From an uncultured Lachnospiraceae bacterium (GTDB lineage Bacteria; Bacillota; Clostridia; Lachnospirales; Lachnospiraceae), in contig USGM01000006.1 in the NCBI GenBank assembly GCA_900554205.1, positions 1 through 64,000 of the forward strand: a stretch of 64,000 nt of DNA. The letters run 5' to 3'. Position numbers and translations under genes: made by a program. This document shows positions 18,422 to 27,767 of the stretch, piece by piece; within the stretch, counting starts at the first letter, position 1; the number at the start of each line of letters is the position of its first letter. Under the pieces are notes generated by a model that made no database searches, was not told the DNA's origin, and saw only the letters and a list, made by a program, of their open reading frames with translations.

Positions 18422-19897
18422 ATGAAACGCGGTTTTGACAATGAAAAATATCTGAAAATGCAATCTGAACACATCAAGGAGCGCATCGACCAGTTTGGGG
18501 ACAAGCTCTACCTTGAGTTCGGTGGAAAGCTCTTCGATGATTATCATGCGTCCCGCGTTCTCCCCGGCTTCGCTCCCGACTCCAAGCTGCGCATGCTGAT
18601 GCAGCTCTCCGACTATGCGGAAATTGTCATTGTCATCAGCGCCGCCGACATCGAGAAGAATAAGGTGCGCGGCGATCTCGGGATCACCTATGATGTGGAT
18701 GTGCTCCGTCTGCGCGAAGAGTTTCTCCAGAAGGGACTCTACGTTGGCAGCGTCGTCATCACACATTACTCCGGTCAGAACAGCGCGGATCAGTTCAAAG
18801 CAAAGCTCGAGAAGAAGAATATCAAGGTCTATATCCATTACACCATCGAGGGCTATCCCTCCAACATTCCCCTGATCGTCAGCAAGGACGGCTATGGGAA
18901 AAACGAATATATCGAGACAACACGCCCGCTGGTAGTCATCACGGCTCCCGGCCCCGGCAGCGGCAAGATGGCAACCTGCCTGTCACAGCTTTACCACGAT
19001 AACCTTCGCGGCATTAAGGCTGGCTATGCGAAGTTCGAGACCTTCCCGATCTGGAACATTCCGCTGAAGCATCCGATCAACCTTGCCTATGAGGCGGCAA
19101 CCGCGGATCTGAACGATGTGAACATGATCGACCCCTTCCACCTTGAAGCTTACGGTGAAACAGCCATCAACTATAACCGTGACATTGAAATCTTCCCTGT
19201 CCTGAATGCCATTTTCGAGGGCATTTATGGCAGCAACCCATATAAATCACCTACTGACATGGGTGTCAATATGGCAGGAAACTGCATTATCGACGATGAA
19301 GCCTGCTGTCAGGCATCCAACATGGAAATCATCCGCCGGTACTACACTGCCCTGAACAAGGTCATGAAGGACGAAGCGTCCGAAAACGAGGTCTATAAGA
19401 TCGAGCTGCTCATGAAGCAGGCAAAGATTTCCACTGACGACCGCCGTGTGACGGTTGCCTGCAGGCGGCGTGCCGAGGAGCTGGGTGTTCCCACCGCAGC
19501 CATCGAGCTTGCCGACGGTCAGATCATCACCTCGAAGACCTCAGATTTCCTCGGTGCATCCGCAGCACTGCTGCTGAATGCATTGAAGTACCTCGCCGGT
19601 GTCGATCATGACACGCGCCTGATCAAGCCCGCTGCCATTGAGCCGATTCAGGATCTGAAGGTACGTTATCTCGGCGGGCGGAATCCGCGTCTGCACACGG
19701 ACGAGGTTCTGATTGCACTCTCCCTCGCCGCTGTCACAGACCCCAATGCAAAGCGTGCGTTGGAACAGCTTCCTAATTTAAAAGGATGTCAGGTACACAC
19801 CTCGGTTATGCTCTCTGAGGTGGATATCAAGATATACAAGCGTCTTGGCGTAGATCTTACGAGTGAGCCTGTACAAACAACTAAAAAACGTTACTAG
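18422..19897 (+). CDS. DUF1846 (UPF0371) family protein
   Basis: 491 residues, typical for the family. Conserved segments are visible: [48 protein letters not shown], then [19 protein letters not shown] and [15 protein letters not shown] (here [11 protein letters not shown]). The GPGSGK stretch resembles a nucleotide-binding loop. The family is widespread in Firmicutes and its biochemical role is not established to my knowledge. No signal peptide or membrane helix is seen. The ribosome site is weak (AAAGG 13 bases upstream). It precedes pyrG on the same strand, with a 77-bp structured gap. Confidence 0.9.
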   Translation: MKRGFDNEKYLKMQSEHIKERIDQFGDKLYLEFGGKLFDDYHASRVLPGFAPDSKLRMLMQLSDYAEIVIVISAADIEKNKVRGDLGITYDVDVLRLREEFLQKGLYVGSVVITHYSGQNSADQFKAKLEKKNIKVYIHYTIEGYPSNIPLIVSKDGYGKNEYIETTRPLVVITAPGPGSGKMATCLSQLYHDNLRGIKAGYAKFETFPIWNIPLKHPINLAYEAATADLNDVNMIDPFHLEAYGETAINYNRDIEIFPVLNAIFEGIYGSNPYKSPTDMGVNMAGNCIIDDEACCQASNMEIIRRYYTALNKVMKDEASENEVYKIELLMKQAKISTDDRRVTVACRRRAEELGVPTAAIELADGQIITSKTSDFLGASAALLLNALKYLAGVDHDTRLIKPAAIEPIQDLKVRYLGGRNPRLHTDEVLIALSLAAVTDPNAKRALEQLPNLKGCQVHTSVMLSEVDIKIYKRLGVDLTSEPVQTTKKRY

Positions 19898-19910
19898 AAA
19901 CAAGCCACCT

Positions 19911-19961
19911 GTCTGTGTCCCCTGCACTGCCCGGCACAGACACCATCCTCAGGCAGTGCGG
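19911..19961 (+). promoter_or_regulatory. Possible H-type pseudoknot in the pyrG leader
   Basis: Stem 1: GTCTGTGTC (19911-19919) pairs with GGCACAGAC (19933-19941), with one U-G. Stem 2: CTGCACTGCC (19922-19931) pairs with GGCAGTGCGG (19952-19961), with one U-G. The left arm of stem 2 lies in the loop of stem 1, giving linkers of 2, 1 and 10 nt: a compact pseudoknot, or two exclusive hairpins. The ribosome binding site GAGGA follows four bases later, before the ATG at 19975. There is no U-run, so control would be at translation. Confidence 0.5.
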
Positions 19962-19974
19962 AAAAGAGGAATTT

Positions 19975-21588
19975 ATGCCAGTAAAATACGTATTCGTAAC
20001 AGGCGGAGTTGTGTCCGGTCTCGGAAAAGGAATCACTGCCGCATCCCTTGGACGGTTACTGAAAGCCAGAGGATTTAAGGTAACCATGCAGAAATTCGAT
20101 CCCTACATCAACATCGACCCAGGAACCATGAATCCGATCCAGCACGGAGAGGTTTTTGTCACCGACGACGGCGCGGAGACCGATCTGGATCTCGGTCACT
20201 ATGAGCGTTTCATCGATGAAAGTCTTGACAAAAATTCCAACGTGACCACCGGTAAGGTTTACTGGTCCGTTTTACAGAAGGAGCGCCGCGGCGATTACGG
20301 CGGCGGCACCGTGCAGGTCATCCCGCACATCACAAATGAGATCAAGAGCCGCTTCTACCGCAACTTCACCGATACGGACACACGCATCGCCATCATTGAA
20401 GTCGGCGGAACAGTGGGTGACATCGAGAGCCAGCCCTTCCTTGAGTCCATCCGACAGTTCCAGCATGATGTCGGCCACGAAAACGCCATCCTGATCCATG
20501 TTACACTGATTCCCTACCTGAGCGCTTCCCAGGAGTTGAAAACAAAGCCGACTCAGGCGAGCGTAAAGGATCTTCAGGGAATGGGAATCCAGCCGGACAT
20601 CATCGTATGCCGGAGTGAGCACCCTCTGGATCAGGGCTTAAAGGACAAGATCGCCCTGTTCTGTAACGTGCCCAGCAACCGTGTTCTGCAGAATCTGGAT
20701 GTGGAATACCTCTACGAGGCACCTCTCGCCATGGAGCGCGAGCATCTTGCCCAGGCGGTCTGCGAATGTCTGCGCCTCGACTGCCCGGAGCCCGATCTGC
20801 GCGACTGGGAAAAGATGGTTGACGACCTGCGCCATCCCACAAACGAGGTGACAATCGCACTGGTCGGCAAATACGTCTCCCTGCACGACGCTTACATCAG
20901 TGTTGTAGAGGCATTGAAGCACGGCGGTATCACGAACCACACCACCGTCCATATCAAGTGGGTAGACTCCGAGACTGTGACAGAAGAGAATGCGGATGAA
21001 ATCCTCTCGGATGTCAACGGTATTCTGATTCCCGGCGGCTTCGGCTCCCGCGGTATCGAGGGAATGATCGTTGCCATAAACTATGCCCGCACCCATAAAA
21101 AGCCCCTTCTCGGACTCTGTCTGGGAATGCAGCTCACCATTGTCGAGTACGCACGCTATGTGCTGGGATATAACGATGCCCACAGCAGCGAGATCAACCC
21201 CAACACCACACACCCTGTCATCGCCCTGATGCCGGATCAGAACGGCGTCGAAGACATCGGCGGAACACTGAGACTCGGTTCCTATCCCTGTGTCCTTGAT
21301 ACAGCTTCCAGAGCGTACCAGTTGTACGGCGAGGAAACGATCCATGAGCGCCACCGTCACCGCTACGAGGTCAACAACGATTACCGCGCCGCATTGTCGG
21401 AAGCAGGACTGCGTCTCTCTGGTATTTCTCCTGACGGCAGGATTGTTGAGATGTGCGAAATCACGGAGCATCCCTTCTATGTGGCAACGCAGGCGCACCC
21501 TGAGCTGAAGTCAAGACCCAACAGACCTCATCCTCTTTTCAAGGGCTTTGTCGCTGCTGCTCTGGAAAACAAGCTGAACAGCTTATAA
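19975..21588 (+). CDS. pyrG: CTP synthase
   Basis: 537 residues from [28 protein letters not shown] just upstream fixes the start, and the longer frame from 19915 runs through the leader. It makes CTP from UTP, ATP and glutamine. The N-terminal synthetase domain holds the SGLGKG loop. The C-terminal class I glutamine amidotransferase has the nucleophile in LGLCLGMQL and the His/Glu pair in AHPELKSRP. Bacillus pyrG uses a different leader control; here a possible pseudoknot sits at the ribosome site. The stop overlaps the yitT stop by 6 bp from the opposite strand. Confidence 0.96.
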   Translation: MPVKYVFVTGGVVSGLGKGITAASLGRLLKARGFKVTMQKFDPYINIDPGTMNPIQHGEVFVTDDGAETDLDLGHYERFIDESLDKNSNVTTGKVYWSVLQKERRGDYGGGTVQVIPHITNEIKSRFYRNFTDTDTRIAIIEVGGTVGDIESQPFLESIRQFQHDVGHENAILIHVTLIPYLSASQELKTKPTQASVKDLQGMGIQPDIIVCRSEHPLDQGLKDKIALFCNVPSNRVLQNLDVEYLYEAPLAMEREHLAQAVCECLRLDCPEPDLRDWEKMVDDLRHPTNEVTIALVGKYVSLHDAYISVVEALKHGGITNHTTVHIKWVDSETVTEENADEILSDVNGILIPGGFGSRGIEGMIVAINYARTHKKPLLGLCLGMQLTIVEYARYVLGYNDAHSSEINPNTTHPVIALMPDQNGVEDIGGTLRLGSYPCVLDTASRAYQLYGEETIHERHRHRYEVNNDYRAALSEAGLRLSGISPDGRIVEMCEITEHPFYVATQAHPELKSRPNRPHPLFKGFVAAALENKLNSL

Positions 21589-22458
21589 TTTTTTCAAATA
21601 ATTTCCGTCTACACTGACCCCTTCGTTTACTACAATAAAAGCGTTGGGGTCATATTTATGGATAATCGCCTTGAGCTGGTTCACCTCATACTTGGACAGC
21701 ATGATATAGAGGACGTGCGAGCGGTCATAGGTATACGCTCCCAGCGCCGACCACTTCGTAATTCCACGCCCCAGCTCATGAAAGACTTCCTTCTCCAGTT
21801 CCGTCGTGTCGGCCTTCGTGATAACATTGACCTCGACATTGATATTCTGTGTGTGCATCCTATCCATCGCAAGGGAGTATGCCGCCGCATAGATCACGGA
21901 ATAAACGACAACTCCGATGTCAAACAGGAAAAGACAGGTGCCGTACAGAACCAGATTCATCAGAAGGTTTACCTTTCCCACGCTGAAATTCTTCTTCCAC
22001 TTCGTCAGCAGTACTCCGATGACATCCATCCCGCCGCCGGATGAGCCCATACGCAGCAGAATCCCGACACCCGCGCCGGAAACAATGCCTCCCACCACGC
22101 ACGCCGCCATAATGTCCTCCACAATGACGACCGGCGGTATCAACGACATGAACAGGGTGATTGCGGTGACGGAAACCAGCGTCTTAAAGAAAAATTTTCT
22201 CCCCAGCCGGCGAAAGGCAATGAAGAAAATCGGGATATTGATGACATAGTAAATAATACCCGCAATGTCCAGACTGCCGAAATCCATCCCCAGAAGGGTT
22301 GTCAGAACCGTCCGGATAACCTGACAGATACCCATCAGCCCGCCTGTGTAAAGACCTGCCGGTACGACAAAAAGGTTGATCCCCGTCGCATAGAGAAATG
22401 CGCCGAGGATGCTCATCAGACCTCTTTTAATTTCGTAAATTACTTCTTCCTTCTTCAT
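21583..22458 (-). CDS. YitT family membrane protein (DUF161/DUF2179)
   Basis: 291 residues. About five to six hydrophobic segments fill the first 200 residues ([20 protein letters not shown], then a glycine-rich [31 protein letters not shown]), followed by a soluble C-terminal DUF2179 domain (about 205-285, [24 protein letters not shown]). The family's transport or sensing role is not firmly known. The start follows the trxA stop by one base, with no clear ribosome site of its own, so coupled translation is likely. Confidence 0.85.
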   Translation of the reverse strand: MKKEEVIYEIKRGLMSILGAFLYATGINLFVVPAGLYTGGLMGICQVIRTVLTTLLGMDFGSLDIAGIIYYVINIPIFFIAFRRLGRKFFFKTLVSVTAITLFMSLIPPVVIVEDIMAACVVGGIVSGAGVGILLRMGSSGGGMDVIGVLLTKWKKNFSVGKVNLLMNLVLYGTCLFLFDIGVVVYSVIYAAAYSLAMDRMHTQNINVEVNVITKADTTELEKEVFHELGRGITKWSALGAYTYDRSHVLYIMLSKYEVNQLKAIIHKYDPNAFIVVNEGVSVDGNYLKKL

Positions 22459-22459
22459 C

Positions 22460-22780
22460 TCAATGCAAAGCCTGTTCCAGCTTCTGCTTCATCTCAGCCG
22501 TAGACATTGCGCCGACAAAGGATGCCGCCGGTTTCCCGTTCTCGAAGATCATAAACGCGGGGATGCTCGTAACCTGATACTTCTGCGCAAGCTGCATGTT
22601 GTCATCCACATTGCACTTTCCGACCTTGATCCTGCCGTCGAACTCCTCTGCCATCTTCTCGATCACGGGTGCCATCATCTTACACGGGCCGCACCAGTCC
22701 GCATAAAAATCCACAAGCACCGGAATCTGGGACTCCAGAACCTCTTTTTCAAAATTATCCGTTGTGAAACGATATTCCAT
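22460..22780 (-). CDS. trxA: Thioredoxin
   Basis: 106 residues from MEYRFTTDNF, with GGAGG eight bases before; the in-frame ATG at 22795 overlaps that site. The redox centre WCGPCK is at residues 29-34 and the cis-proline loop reads VTSIPAFM. It is a general cytoplasmic disulfide reductase. No signal peptide. It lies 5 bp after the trmB stop and before yitT, forming a trmB-trxA-yitT operon. Confidence 0.93.
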   Translation of the reverse strand: MEYRFTTDNFEKEVLESQIPVLVDFYADWCGPCKMMAPVIEKMAEEFDGRIKVGKCNVDDNMQLAQKYQVTSIPAFMIFENGKPAASFVGAMSTAEMKQKLEQALH

Positions 22781-22785
22781 AGCTT

Positions 22786-23430
22786 TTACCTCCATATAAT
22801 GTATTTACAGATAGGATTCCCCATTGCGGAGAATTTCTCTTCATATTCTGTCATGACATTTCCTTCCATTAATTTTTCATCCGCGTGCAAATCATAAGTA
22901 ATGACATCCGCCTTCCAGCCCGCTGGCTCCAGCTCCTCCACGGCAAAGTCAAACAGCGCCCTGTTATCCGTCTTGAACTCCAGCTTTGCGTCTTTTTTCA
23001 GAATCTTATCATAGCGCGCCAGAAACTCTCTGGACGGAAGCCTTCTCTTGGCATGCCTGTCCTTCGGCCATGGGTCGGAGAAATTCAGGTATATCTTGTC
23101 CACCTCACCGGCTCCGAAGACCTCTGTGATGTCCTCCGCATCCATCCTGAGAAACTTCAGATTCGGCAGCTCCTCCTGCTCCATCTTCTGAATTGCACGC
23201 AAAAGAACACTCGAATACTTTTCGATACCGACATAGTTGATATCTGGGTGCTCTTTCGCCATAGTATGTATGAATTTTCCTTTTCCCATACCGATTTCAA
23301 TATGAATCGGTCTGTCATTTCCGAAAATTTCCTTCCACTTTCCGGGACATTCCGGCTGCGAAGCCTCCGGAACGACATAGGGGCTCTCAGCAATGACCTC
23401 TCTGGAGCCTGTTATATTGCGTAATCTCAT
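22786..23430 (-). CDS. trmB: tRNA (guanine-N7-)-methyltransferase
   Basis: 214 residues from MRLRNITGSRE, with GGAGG five bases before the ATG at 23430. It methylates G46 in the variable loop of tRNAs. The SAM-binding motif is HIEIGMGKGKFI, followed by NYVGIEKYSSVLLRA, and the family signature NFSDPWPKDRHAKRRL is complete. It is the first gene of the trmB-trxA-yitT group. Confidence 0.95.
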   Translation of the reverse strand: MRLRNITGSREVIAESPYVVPEASQPECPGKWKEIFGNDRPIHIEIGMGKGKFIHTMAKEHPDINYVGIEKYSSVLLRAIQKMEQEELPNLKFLRMDAEDITEVFGAGEVDKIYLNFSDPWPKDRHAKRRLPSREFLARYDKILKKDAKLEFKTDNRALFDFAVEELEPAGWKADVITYDLHADEKLMEGNVMTEYEEKFSAMGNPICKYIIWR

Positions 23431-23521
23431 AGCTTCCTCCATGTCTGATCTTGTTCTTCTCCACTGTACTTTATCTTGTCAGACTTGTCAATGCAGGAAG
23501 CTTCCGGATGCTGTTACATTT

Positions 23522-23881
23522 TTATTGCTGCCCGCCGCCATTCTCTACATAGTCCAGAATTATCTGTAAGCCGTCCTTTTCTATTTCCTCATCCGCACTA
23601 TCCGTGGGCTCATATTCCTGAATTTTCCGGAGAAGGATTTTCCCCGCATCCTCTCGATTTAGCAGCTCGTCCAGCGCCTCGGACTTTCCTCTCAGCCCAT
23701 CCACCGCGAGCAGCGTATCGTTGCACAGAAAAAGATCCACAAAGTTCTCATCCCGCACAATTTCACGAATCAGACGATCTCCCGCCGTTCGCTGGTTTAG
23801 GATCACCGCACCGCATACCAGTACACAGACCACCACTGCACCGCCAATTCCCAATACCCAGTTGTTCCTGCTCTTCTGCAT
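23522..23881 (-). CDS. Small membrane-anchored protein of unknown function
   Basis: 119 residues. An N-terminal hydrophobic helix (about 9-28, LGIGGAVVVCVLVCGAVIL) is followed by a charged, mostly helical outer or cytoplasmic part ending in GGGQQ. I do not recognise the family. AAGGAGG precedes the ATG and a near-perfect promoter lies upstream, so it is very probably a real gene. It stands alone, divergent from the DD-carboxypeptidase. Confidence 0.7.
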   Translation of the reverse strand: MQKSRNNWVLGIGGAVVVCVLVCGAVILNQRTAGDRLIREIVRDENFVDLFLCNDTLLAVDGLRGKSEALDELLNREDAGKILLRKIQEYEPTDSADEEIEKDGLQIILDYVENGGGQQ

Positions 23882-23909
23882 AAGGTAACCTCCTTGAATT
23901 TATAGTTTT

Positions 23910-23938
23910 ATTATATCGTACCCGAAGTTTAGTGGCAA
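23910..23938 (-). promoter_or_regulatory. Promoter of the small membrane protein gene
   Basis: Minus strand: -35 TTGCCA (23938-23933), 17-bp spacer, perfect -10 TATAAT (23915-23910). Confidence 0.75.
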
Positions 23939-23968
23939 CCATAAACCATCTGGCTTACTCCTCCATAC

Positions 23969-23992
23969 GGGACGTTGCAATGGGACGTTGCA
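23969..23992 (+). repeat. Two tandem copies of an 11-mer (13-bp period)
   Basis: GGGACGTTGCA occurs at 23969-23979 and again at 23982-23992, at the edge of the 140-nt inverted repeat. Confidence 0.85.
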
Positions 23993-24126
23993 CAAAATGC
24001 ACAGGCCACCGCAGGCACGCTCTCGCTACCTTCCGCACGCAGCGGCACATAAGCTGCCAAAGTACGTCAGCTAAGTGCCGGCGGCTCCAGAGTGCGCTGC
24101 TTGCGGCCATGTGCATCTTGCACAAC
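23987..24126. repeat. 140-nt rod-like inverted repeat between divergent genes
   Basis: Paired segments from outside in: GTTG/CAAC (23987/24123), TGCACA/TGTGCA (23998/24110), GGCC/GGCC (24004/24105), CCGCA/TGCGG (24033/24102), CAGCG/CGCTG (24040/24095), GGCAC/GTGCC (24044/24075), AGCTG/CAGCT (24052/24068). The GGCC pair and the CCGCA pair compete for a few bases. The stretch is GC-rich between AT-rich promoters. It could be an interspersed repeat or a structured RNA. No credible reading frame. The remaining bases of 23882-24253 hold the two promoters and nothing else I can identify. Confidence 0.65.
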
Positions 24127-24229
24127 TTGGTTCCGAAACCCTGAAAACAATTTGGACAATTTCAGACAGCTGGGGCTTTTACCTCCGACATCCTGTAAAA
24201 CATTAGTTTCGCATTTCCCGCAAATAGTG

Positions 24230-24235
24230 TATACT
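24230..24235 (+). promoter_or_regulatory. Likely -10 box of the DD-carboxypeptidase gene
   Basis: TATACT lies 18 bp before the start codon; a weak -35 (TTTCGC, 24207-24212) is at 17-bp spacing. The leader would be short, around 12 nt, and includes AAAGGAG. Confidence 0.45.
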
Positions 24236-24253
24236 TGAAAGGAGTTCACAGAA

Positions 24254-25744
24254 ATGAGGTGTCTGATGATTCCGACGAAGAAAAAACTTCCGTTTCAAAA
24301 ATATATCCGCCTTGTCACCGCACTGCTTCTGGGCGGCAGCCTGCTCTGCTCGCAGGCACTCTCCGTCTGCGCCGACACGCAGAGCAACGAGGATCGTCTG
24401 GAGGCGCAGCGCGCCATGGCGATCCAGTCGAATGAAACCCCGAACTGGCCGACCGGTCCTGTGGTATCGGCGGAAGCCGCCATTCTCATGGAGGCAGACA
24501 CCGGAACCATCCTGTATTCCAAAAATATTCACCAGAAGGAATATCCCGCAAGCACGACAAAGATCCTTACGACATTGATAGCCACTGAGCAATGCTCCCT
24601 CGACGAGGTAGTCACCTTTTCCCACGATGCCGTCTTTGACAACCCGCCCGGCAGCAGCGGAATCGCCATGGATGTCGGGCAGACGCTGACCATGGAGCAA
24701 TGTCTGAACGCGATCCTGATCCGATCTGCCAACGAGGTGTGCTTTGCTGTCGCGGAGCATATCACAGGAACAACGGATTGGAGCGTCTTTGCGGAGATTA
24801 TGAACAATCGGGCGAAGGAGCTCGGCTGCCTGAACTCCAATTTCGTAAATCCAAACGGTCTGCCTGACGAGAATCACTACACTACCGCGTATGATCTCGC
24901 AATGATCGGGCGGGCATTCTTCGCCAACGAAATGCTGTGTAAGATCAGTCTCTCCAGACGGCTTGAGATTCCTGCCTCAGATACCGTCCCCGAGGCTAAG
25001 ATCGAGAATAATGCCATGCAGATCATACCGGGCGGAGCATACGCTTACGAATACCTTGTCGGCTGCAAAACCGGCTACACAAACGCAGCCCGGAGCTGTC
25101 TGGTATCCTGTGCGGAAAAGGACGGGATGCGGCTCATCTGCGTTGTACTGCGCGATGAAGCCCCCCTGCAATATGAGGACACGATCTCACTGTTTAACTA
25201 TGGCTTCAGCAATTTTGAGAAAGTCAATGTCTCACAGTCAGAGACAAAATATAATATAGAGGACTCCAACCGCTTTTACGGCGGGAGCGATATTTTCGGA
25301 AATTCAAAGCCTCTGCTGACGCTGAACAAAAATGATTACATCATTCTTCCGCGCACCGCCTCCTTTGAGGACACAAGCTCTACCATCTCCTACGAGACTG
25401 GCAATGAGGAGGATGCCGCCGTCATTGCCTACACCTATCACGGAGTGGCGATTGGGACAGTTCACGTAAACTTCTCCCTGGAGGAGAGCGGCTATTCCTT
25501 CGATACCCTCCCCGATGAGCAGGATGTGCCGCAAACCGACGCGGAAGAAAAATCCGTCGTATTCATCAACATCATGCGCGTGCTGATCGTGGCAGGCATT
25601 GCAGCAGCTGTCCTACTCGTTGTGCTGTTTGTCCGCCTCATCCTAAGAAATTATCAGTTCTCTTCTCCCATGAGACGAAGAAACCGCCGCAGGCGCTGGC
25701 GCAGAAACAGACGCTCAGACAATTTCAGGGATTACGACTTTTAA
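24254..25744 (+). CDS. D-alanyl-D-alanine carboxypeptidase (low-molecular-weight PBP, S11)
   Basis: 496 residues. A signal peptide (about 16-40, cleavage near SVCA-DT) exports it. The serine-protease fold has S100-T-T-K103 (SxxK), S158-A-N160 (SxN) and KTG near 273. It trims the terminal D-Ala from peptidoglycan stems. Unusually for the PBP5/DacF group it ends with a true membrane helix (about 439-461) and a very basic tail (RRRNRRRRWRRNRR) rather than an amphipathic helix. AAAGGAG is nine bases before the ATG. It is monocistronic. Confidence 0.9.
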   Translation: MRCLMIPTKKKLPFQKYIRLVTALLLGGSLLCSQALSVCADTQSNEDRLEAQRAMAIQSNETPNWPTGPVVSAEAAILMEADTGTILYSKNIHQKEYPASTTKILTTLIATEQCSLDEVVTFSHDAVFDNPPGSSGIAMDVGQTLTMEQCLNAILIRSANEVCFAVAEHITGTTDWSVFAEIMNNRAKELGCLNSNFVNPNGLPDENHYTTAYDLAMIGRAFFANEMLCKISLSRRLEIPASDTVPEAKIENNAMQIIPGGAYAYEYLVGCKTGYTNAARSCLVSCAEKDGMRLICVVLRDEAPLQYEDTISLFNYGFSNFEKVNVSQSETKYNIEDSNRFYGGSDIFGNSKPLLTLNKNDYIILPRTASFEDTSSTISYETGNEEDAAVIAYTYHGVAIGTVHVNFSLEESGYSFDTLPDEQDVPQTDAEEKSVVFINIMRVLIVAGIAAAVLLVVLFVRLILRNYQFSSPMRRRNRRRRWRRNRRSDNFRDYDF

Positions 25745-25758
25745 TTTCGTAATCCCTG
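25724..25758. terminator. Hairpin terminator between the carboxypeptidase and exonuclease genes
   Basis: A 13-bp perfect stem (25724-25736 with 25746-25758) with a 9-nt loop spans the stop codon of the plus-strand gene. The T-tract is weak on both sides (GATCTTTAAAA on plus), so it is moderate. Confidence 0.6.
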
Positions 25759-25762
25759 ATCT

Positions 25763-26710
25763 TTAAAACCCTCTTCGCATCTTTCTGGCATGGCGGTTGC
25801 TCTCCTTGAGTGCCTCCGCCTCCTCCGGTGAAATCAGCTTGACGGTCTTGACAATATAAAGTTTCTTATCCTCTGACCTGCGTATCCTGATCTTTCCTTT
25901 CAGATAACCATGCTGCTCGCAATAAGCCAGACAGTAGTAATGTCTCCCATTCAGTGTGAACCATCTCAGCTTTTTCCGCAGATTCCGGTGGCACTCGAAG
26001 CACTTGCTGGAGCACACCTCCTTGTCCTCAAACGCCTGTGTCTTAGATCGAAATTCTCTGGAAATATACTTCGCATAATTATCAAACTGGATATGAATCT
26101 CCTGTTCCCTGCATTTCGGGGGATGGAACAGGTCATAGGAAACATACTGCAGAACCTCCTTGTGCTGTTCCACAATCAGTGCGAGAATCCTCGCCGTATA
26201 ATAAGCGTCACTGAAAGCACGGTGAAACGGAAGATCCTTTTCTATCCCCATCATATCAACCCCATATTCCAGTGTACGTCTCGACTTTCCATCCTCATAG
26301 GCAAGGCTGAACAGCTTCTGCACATCCAGATAGGCTATGGGTCCATCTGACAATGGCGCCATATTATAAAATTTCATGTTCGTCTGCAGTTCCGTCAGAT
26401 CCAGCGTGCTCCATGTACAGAAGAGATAGCTCTCCTCCCCGCACCATTCCAGGAATTCCTCCGCAACATCCGGAAAAGGCTGTCCACGCTCCAGCTCCTG
26501 CATCTGTATATGGATCAGATTGCTCGTAATCGGGTTCATTTCCTGATAAACCGACGGCTTGATCAGGCGGCTGAACTCACTTATCATGACCCCCGCAGCA
26601 TTCATCTTTATCGCGCCGATTTCAATAATTTCAAAGGGCAGCGTCGCCACCTCTTCCTCCTGCCGGGTACTGCTCTGATTCCACTCCAAATCCATTACGA
26701 TATAGTTCAT
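25763..26710 (-). CDS. DEDDh 3'-5' exonuclease domain protein
   Basis: 315 residues from MNYIVMDLEWNQ; GAGGAG seven bases before the ATG at 26710 fixes this start. The exonuclease fold has D7 and E9 in MDLEW, the second Asp in the STLDLTEL segment, and HRAFSDAYYTARI with the His and last Asp. It resembles KapD/DnaQ-type RNase T-like enzymes. A C-terminal extension has a CSSKCFECHR cysteine cluster (possible zinc binding) and a basic tail. Its first 80 bp overlap the end of the upstream esterase gene in another frame. Substrate (RNA or DNA) is not readable. Confidence 0.82.
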   Translation of the reverse strand: MNYIVMDLEWNQSSTRQEEEVATLPFEIIEIGAIKMNAAGVMISEFSRLIKPSVYQEMNPITSNLIHIQMQELERGQPFPDVAEEFLEWCGEESYLFCTWSTLDLTELQTNMKFYNMAPLSDGPIAYLDVQKLFSLAYEDGKSRRTLEYGVDMMGIEKDLPFHRAFSDAYYTARILALIVEQHKEVLQYVSYDLFHPPKCREQEIHIQFDNYAKYISREFRSKTQAFEDKEVCSSKCFECHRNLRKKLRWFTLNGRHYYCLAYCEQHGYLKGKIRIRRSEDKKLYIVKTVKLISPEEAEALKESNRHARKMRRGF

Positions 26711-27758
26711 CCAATATCTCCTCGTGCCAACAGTGACCGCCCTCCCGGATGTCATGGAAAGGATATTTCCCGATACCATACAGGCTGTATGCATGTCTTA
26801 CTGTCTCCAGCTGCTCCAGCACATTGTCCAGTCCCCGATAACCATTCAGATGGTCATTCCGGCAGGATTGTACTGCCAGTGGGCGCGGTGCGATCAACGC
26901 CGCAATGTCCCCCATGTCGAAGTGCTCCCAAAGATGGGGTACATAATTACAGCTGCAATTACCGTTCAGGCGAAGCAGTGAATCTCTGTAGCCGTACAGA
27001 TATCCGCTGATAACCGCCTTTCGGATGCGGTCATCCAGCGCTGCTGCCCAGAGCGTCTGCATCCCTCCGCCGGAAAACCCGAGCGCGCCGAGCGTATCTG
27101 TCCGCCACTCTCCACGTTCGTATACATAATCAATCAGACGGCACAAATCCCATGTCAGCATTCCGATCACCGTCTCGCCCAGCGCCTCCGCCATATGCGA
27201 CAGATGGAAGCAGGTACCGGTCAGAAACGCCTTCTCATCGTCCTGCTTCTGCAACGCCTCATCGCGCCGCTCTCCAAAGCCGCGGCTGTCAGGGCAGACT
27301 GCCACAAAGCCTCTCTTTGCAAGCTGCATACCGTAATCATAATTGTAATACTCTATCTTTTCCTTCACCGCAGGGATGTCATAGCGTCCGGCAACACTGT
27401 ACTTTCCGCCTCCCTGATGCCCTGCAAGGCAGAGATAACAATCTCCGGCAGCATCCGGCGGAATCAGGATATAGACCGGCATCCAGACCTCCGGCTCGAC
27501 CTGCAGGATTACCTTCTCACGGACAATACCGTTATCCAGCGTTACACGCTCCTCAATCCTCGGTTCGAGCGCACAGGTCTCCATATAGCGCCAGCCGATC
27601 AGCTCCCGCAGGGTCGCGCGGGCATTCTCCTGCCACTTTTCCAGTTCCTCCAGCGTATTCCCCCGGAAGACATCCTGCCGTGCGTATTTCTCATATTTCC
27701 GCAGCATCCCCTGCAAGCTTCCGTAAAATTTCGGAATCTCAATGATCCTGTCATTCAT
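26631..27758 (-). CDS. Alpha/beta-hydrolase, acetyl-xylan-esterase-like
   Basis: 375 residues, no signal peptide. The nucleophile elbow is GFSGGG; the acid and His lie late (SCRNDHLNG, then EGGHCWHEE). YILIPPDAAGDCYLCLAGHQGGGKYS marks the oxyanion region. It resembles the Abhydrolase_7/dienelactone-hydrolase-like esterases that remove acyl groups from plant or host sugars. The last 27 residues run past the expected end, overlapping the exonuclease gene. The neighbour upstream by 9 bp is a second esterase, suggesting a deacylation pair. Confidence 0.75.
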   Translation of the reverse strand: MNDRIIEIPKFYGSLQGMLRKYEKYARQDVFRGNTLEELEKWQENARATLRELIGWRYMETCALEPRIEERVTLDNGIVREKVILQVEPEVWMPVYILIPPDAAGDCYLCLAGHQGGGKYSVAGRYDIPAVKEKIEYYNYDYGMQLAKRGFVAVCPDSRGFGERRDEALQKQDDEKAFLTGTCFHLSHMAEALGETVIGMLTWDLCRLIDYVYERGEWRTDTLGALGFSGGGMQTLWAAALDDRIRKAVISGYLYGYRDSLLRLNGNCSCNYVPHLWEHFDMGDIAALIAPRPLAVQSCRNDHLNGYRGLDNVLEQLETVRHAYSLYGIGKYPFHDIREGGHCWHEEILDELYRNGFGVESEQYPAGGRGGDAAL

Positions 27759-27767
27759 CCGACCACC

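Noticed and set aside
23932..24144. 70-codon plus-strand frame over the 140-nt inverted repeat
   Set aside because: No ribosome site; composition follows the repeat, not a protein.
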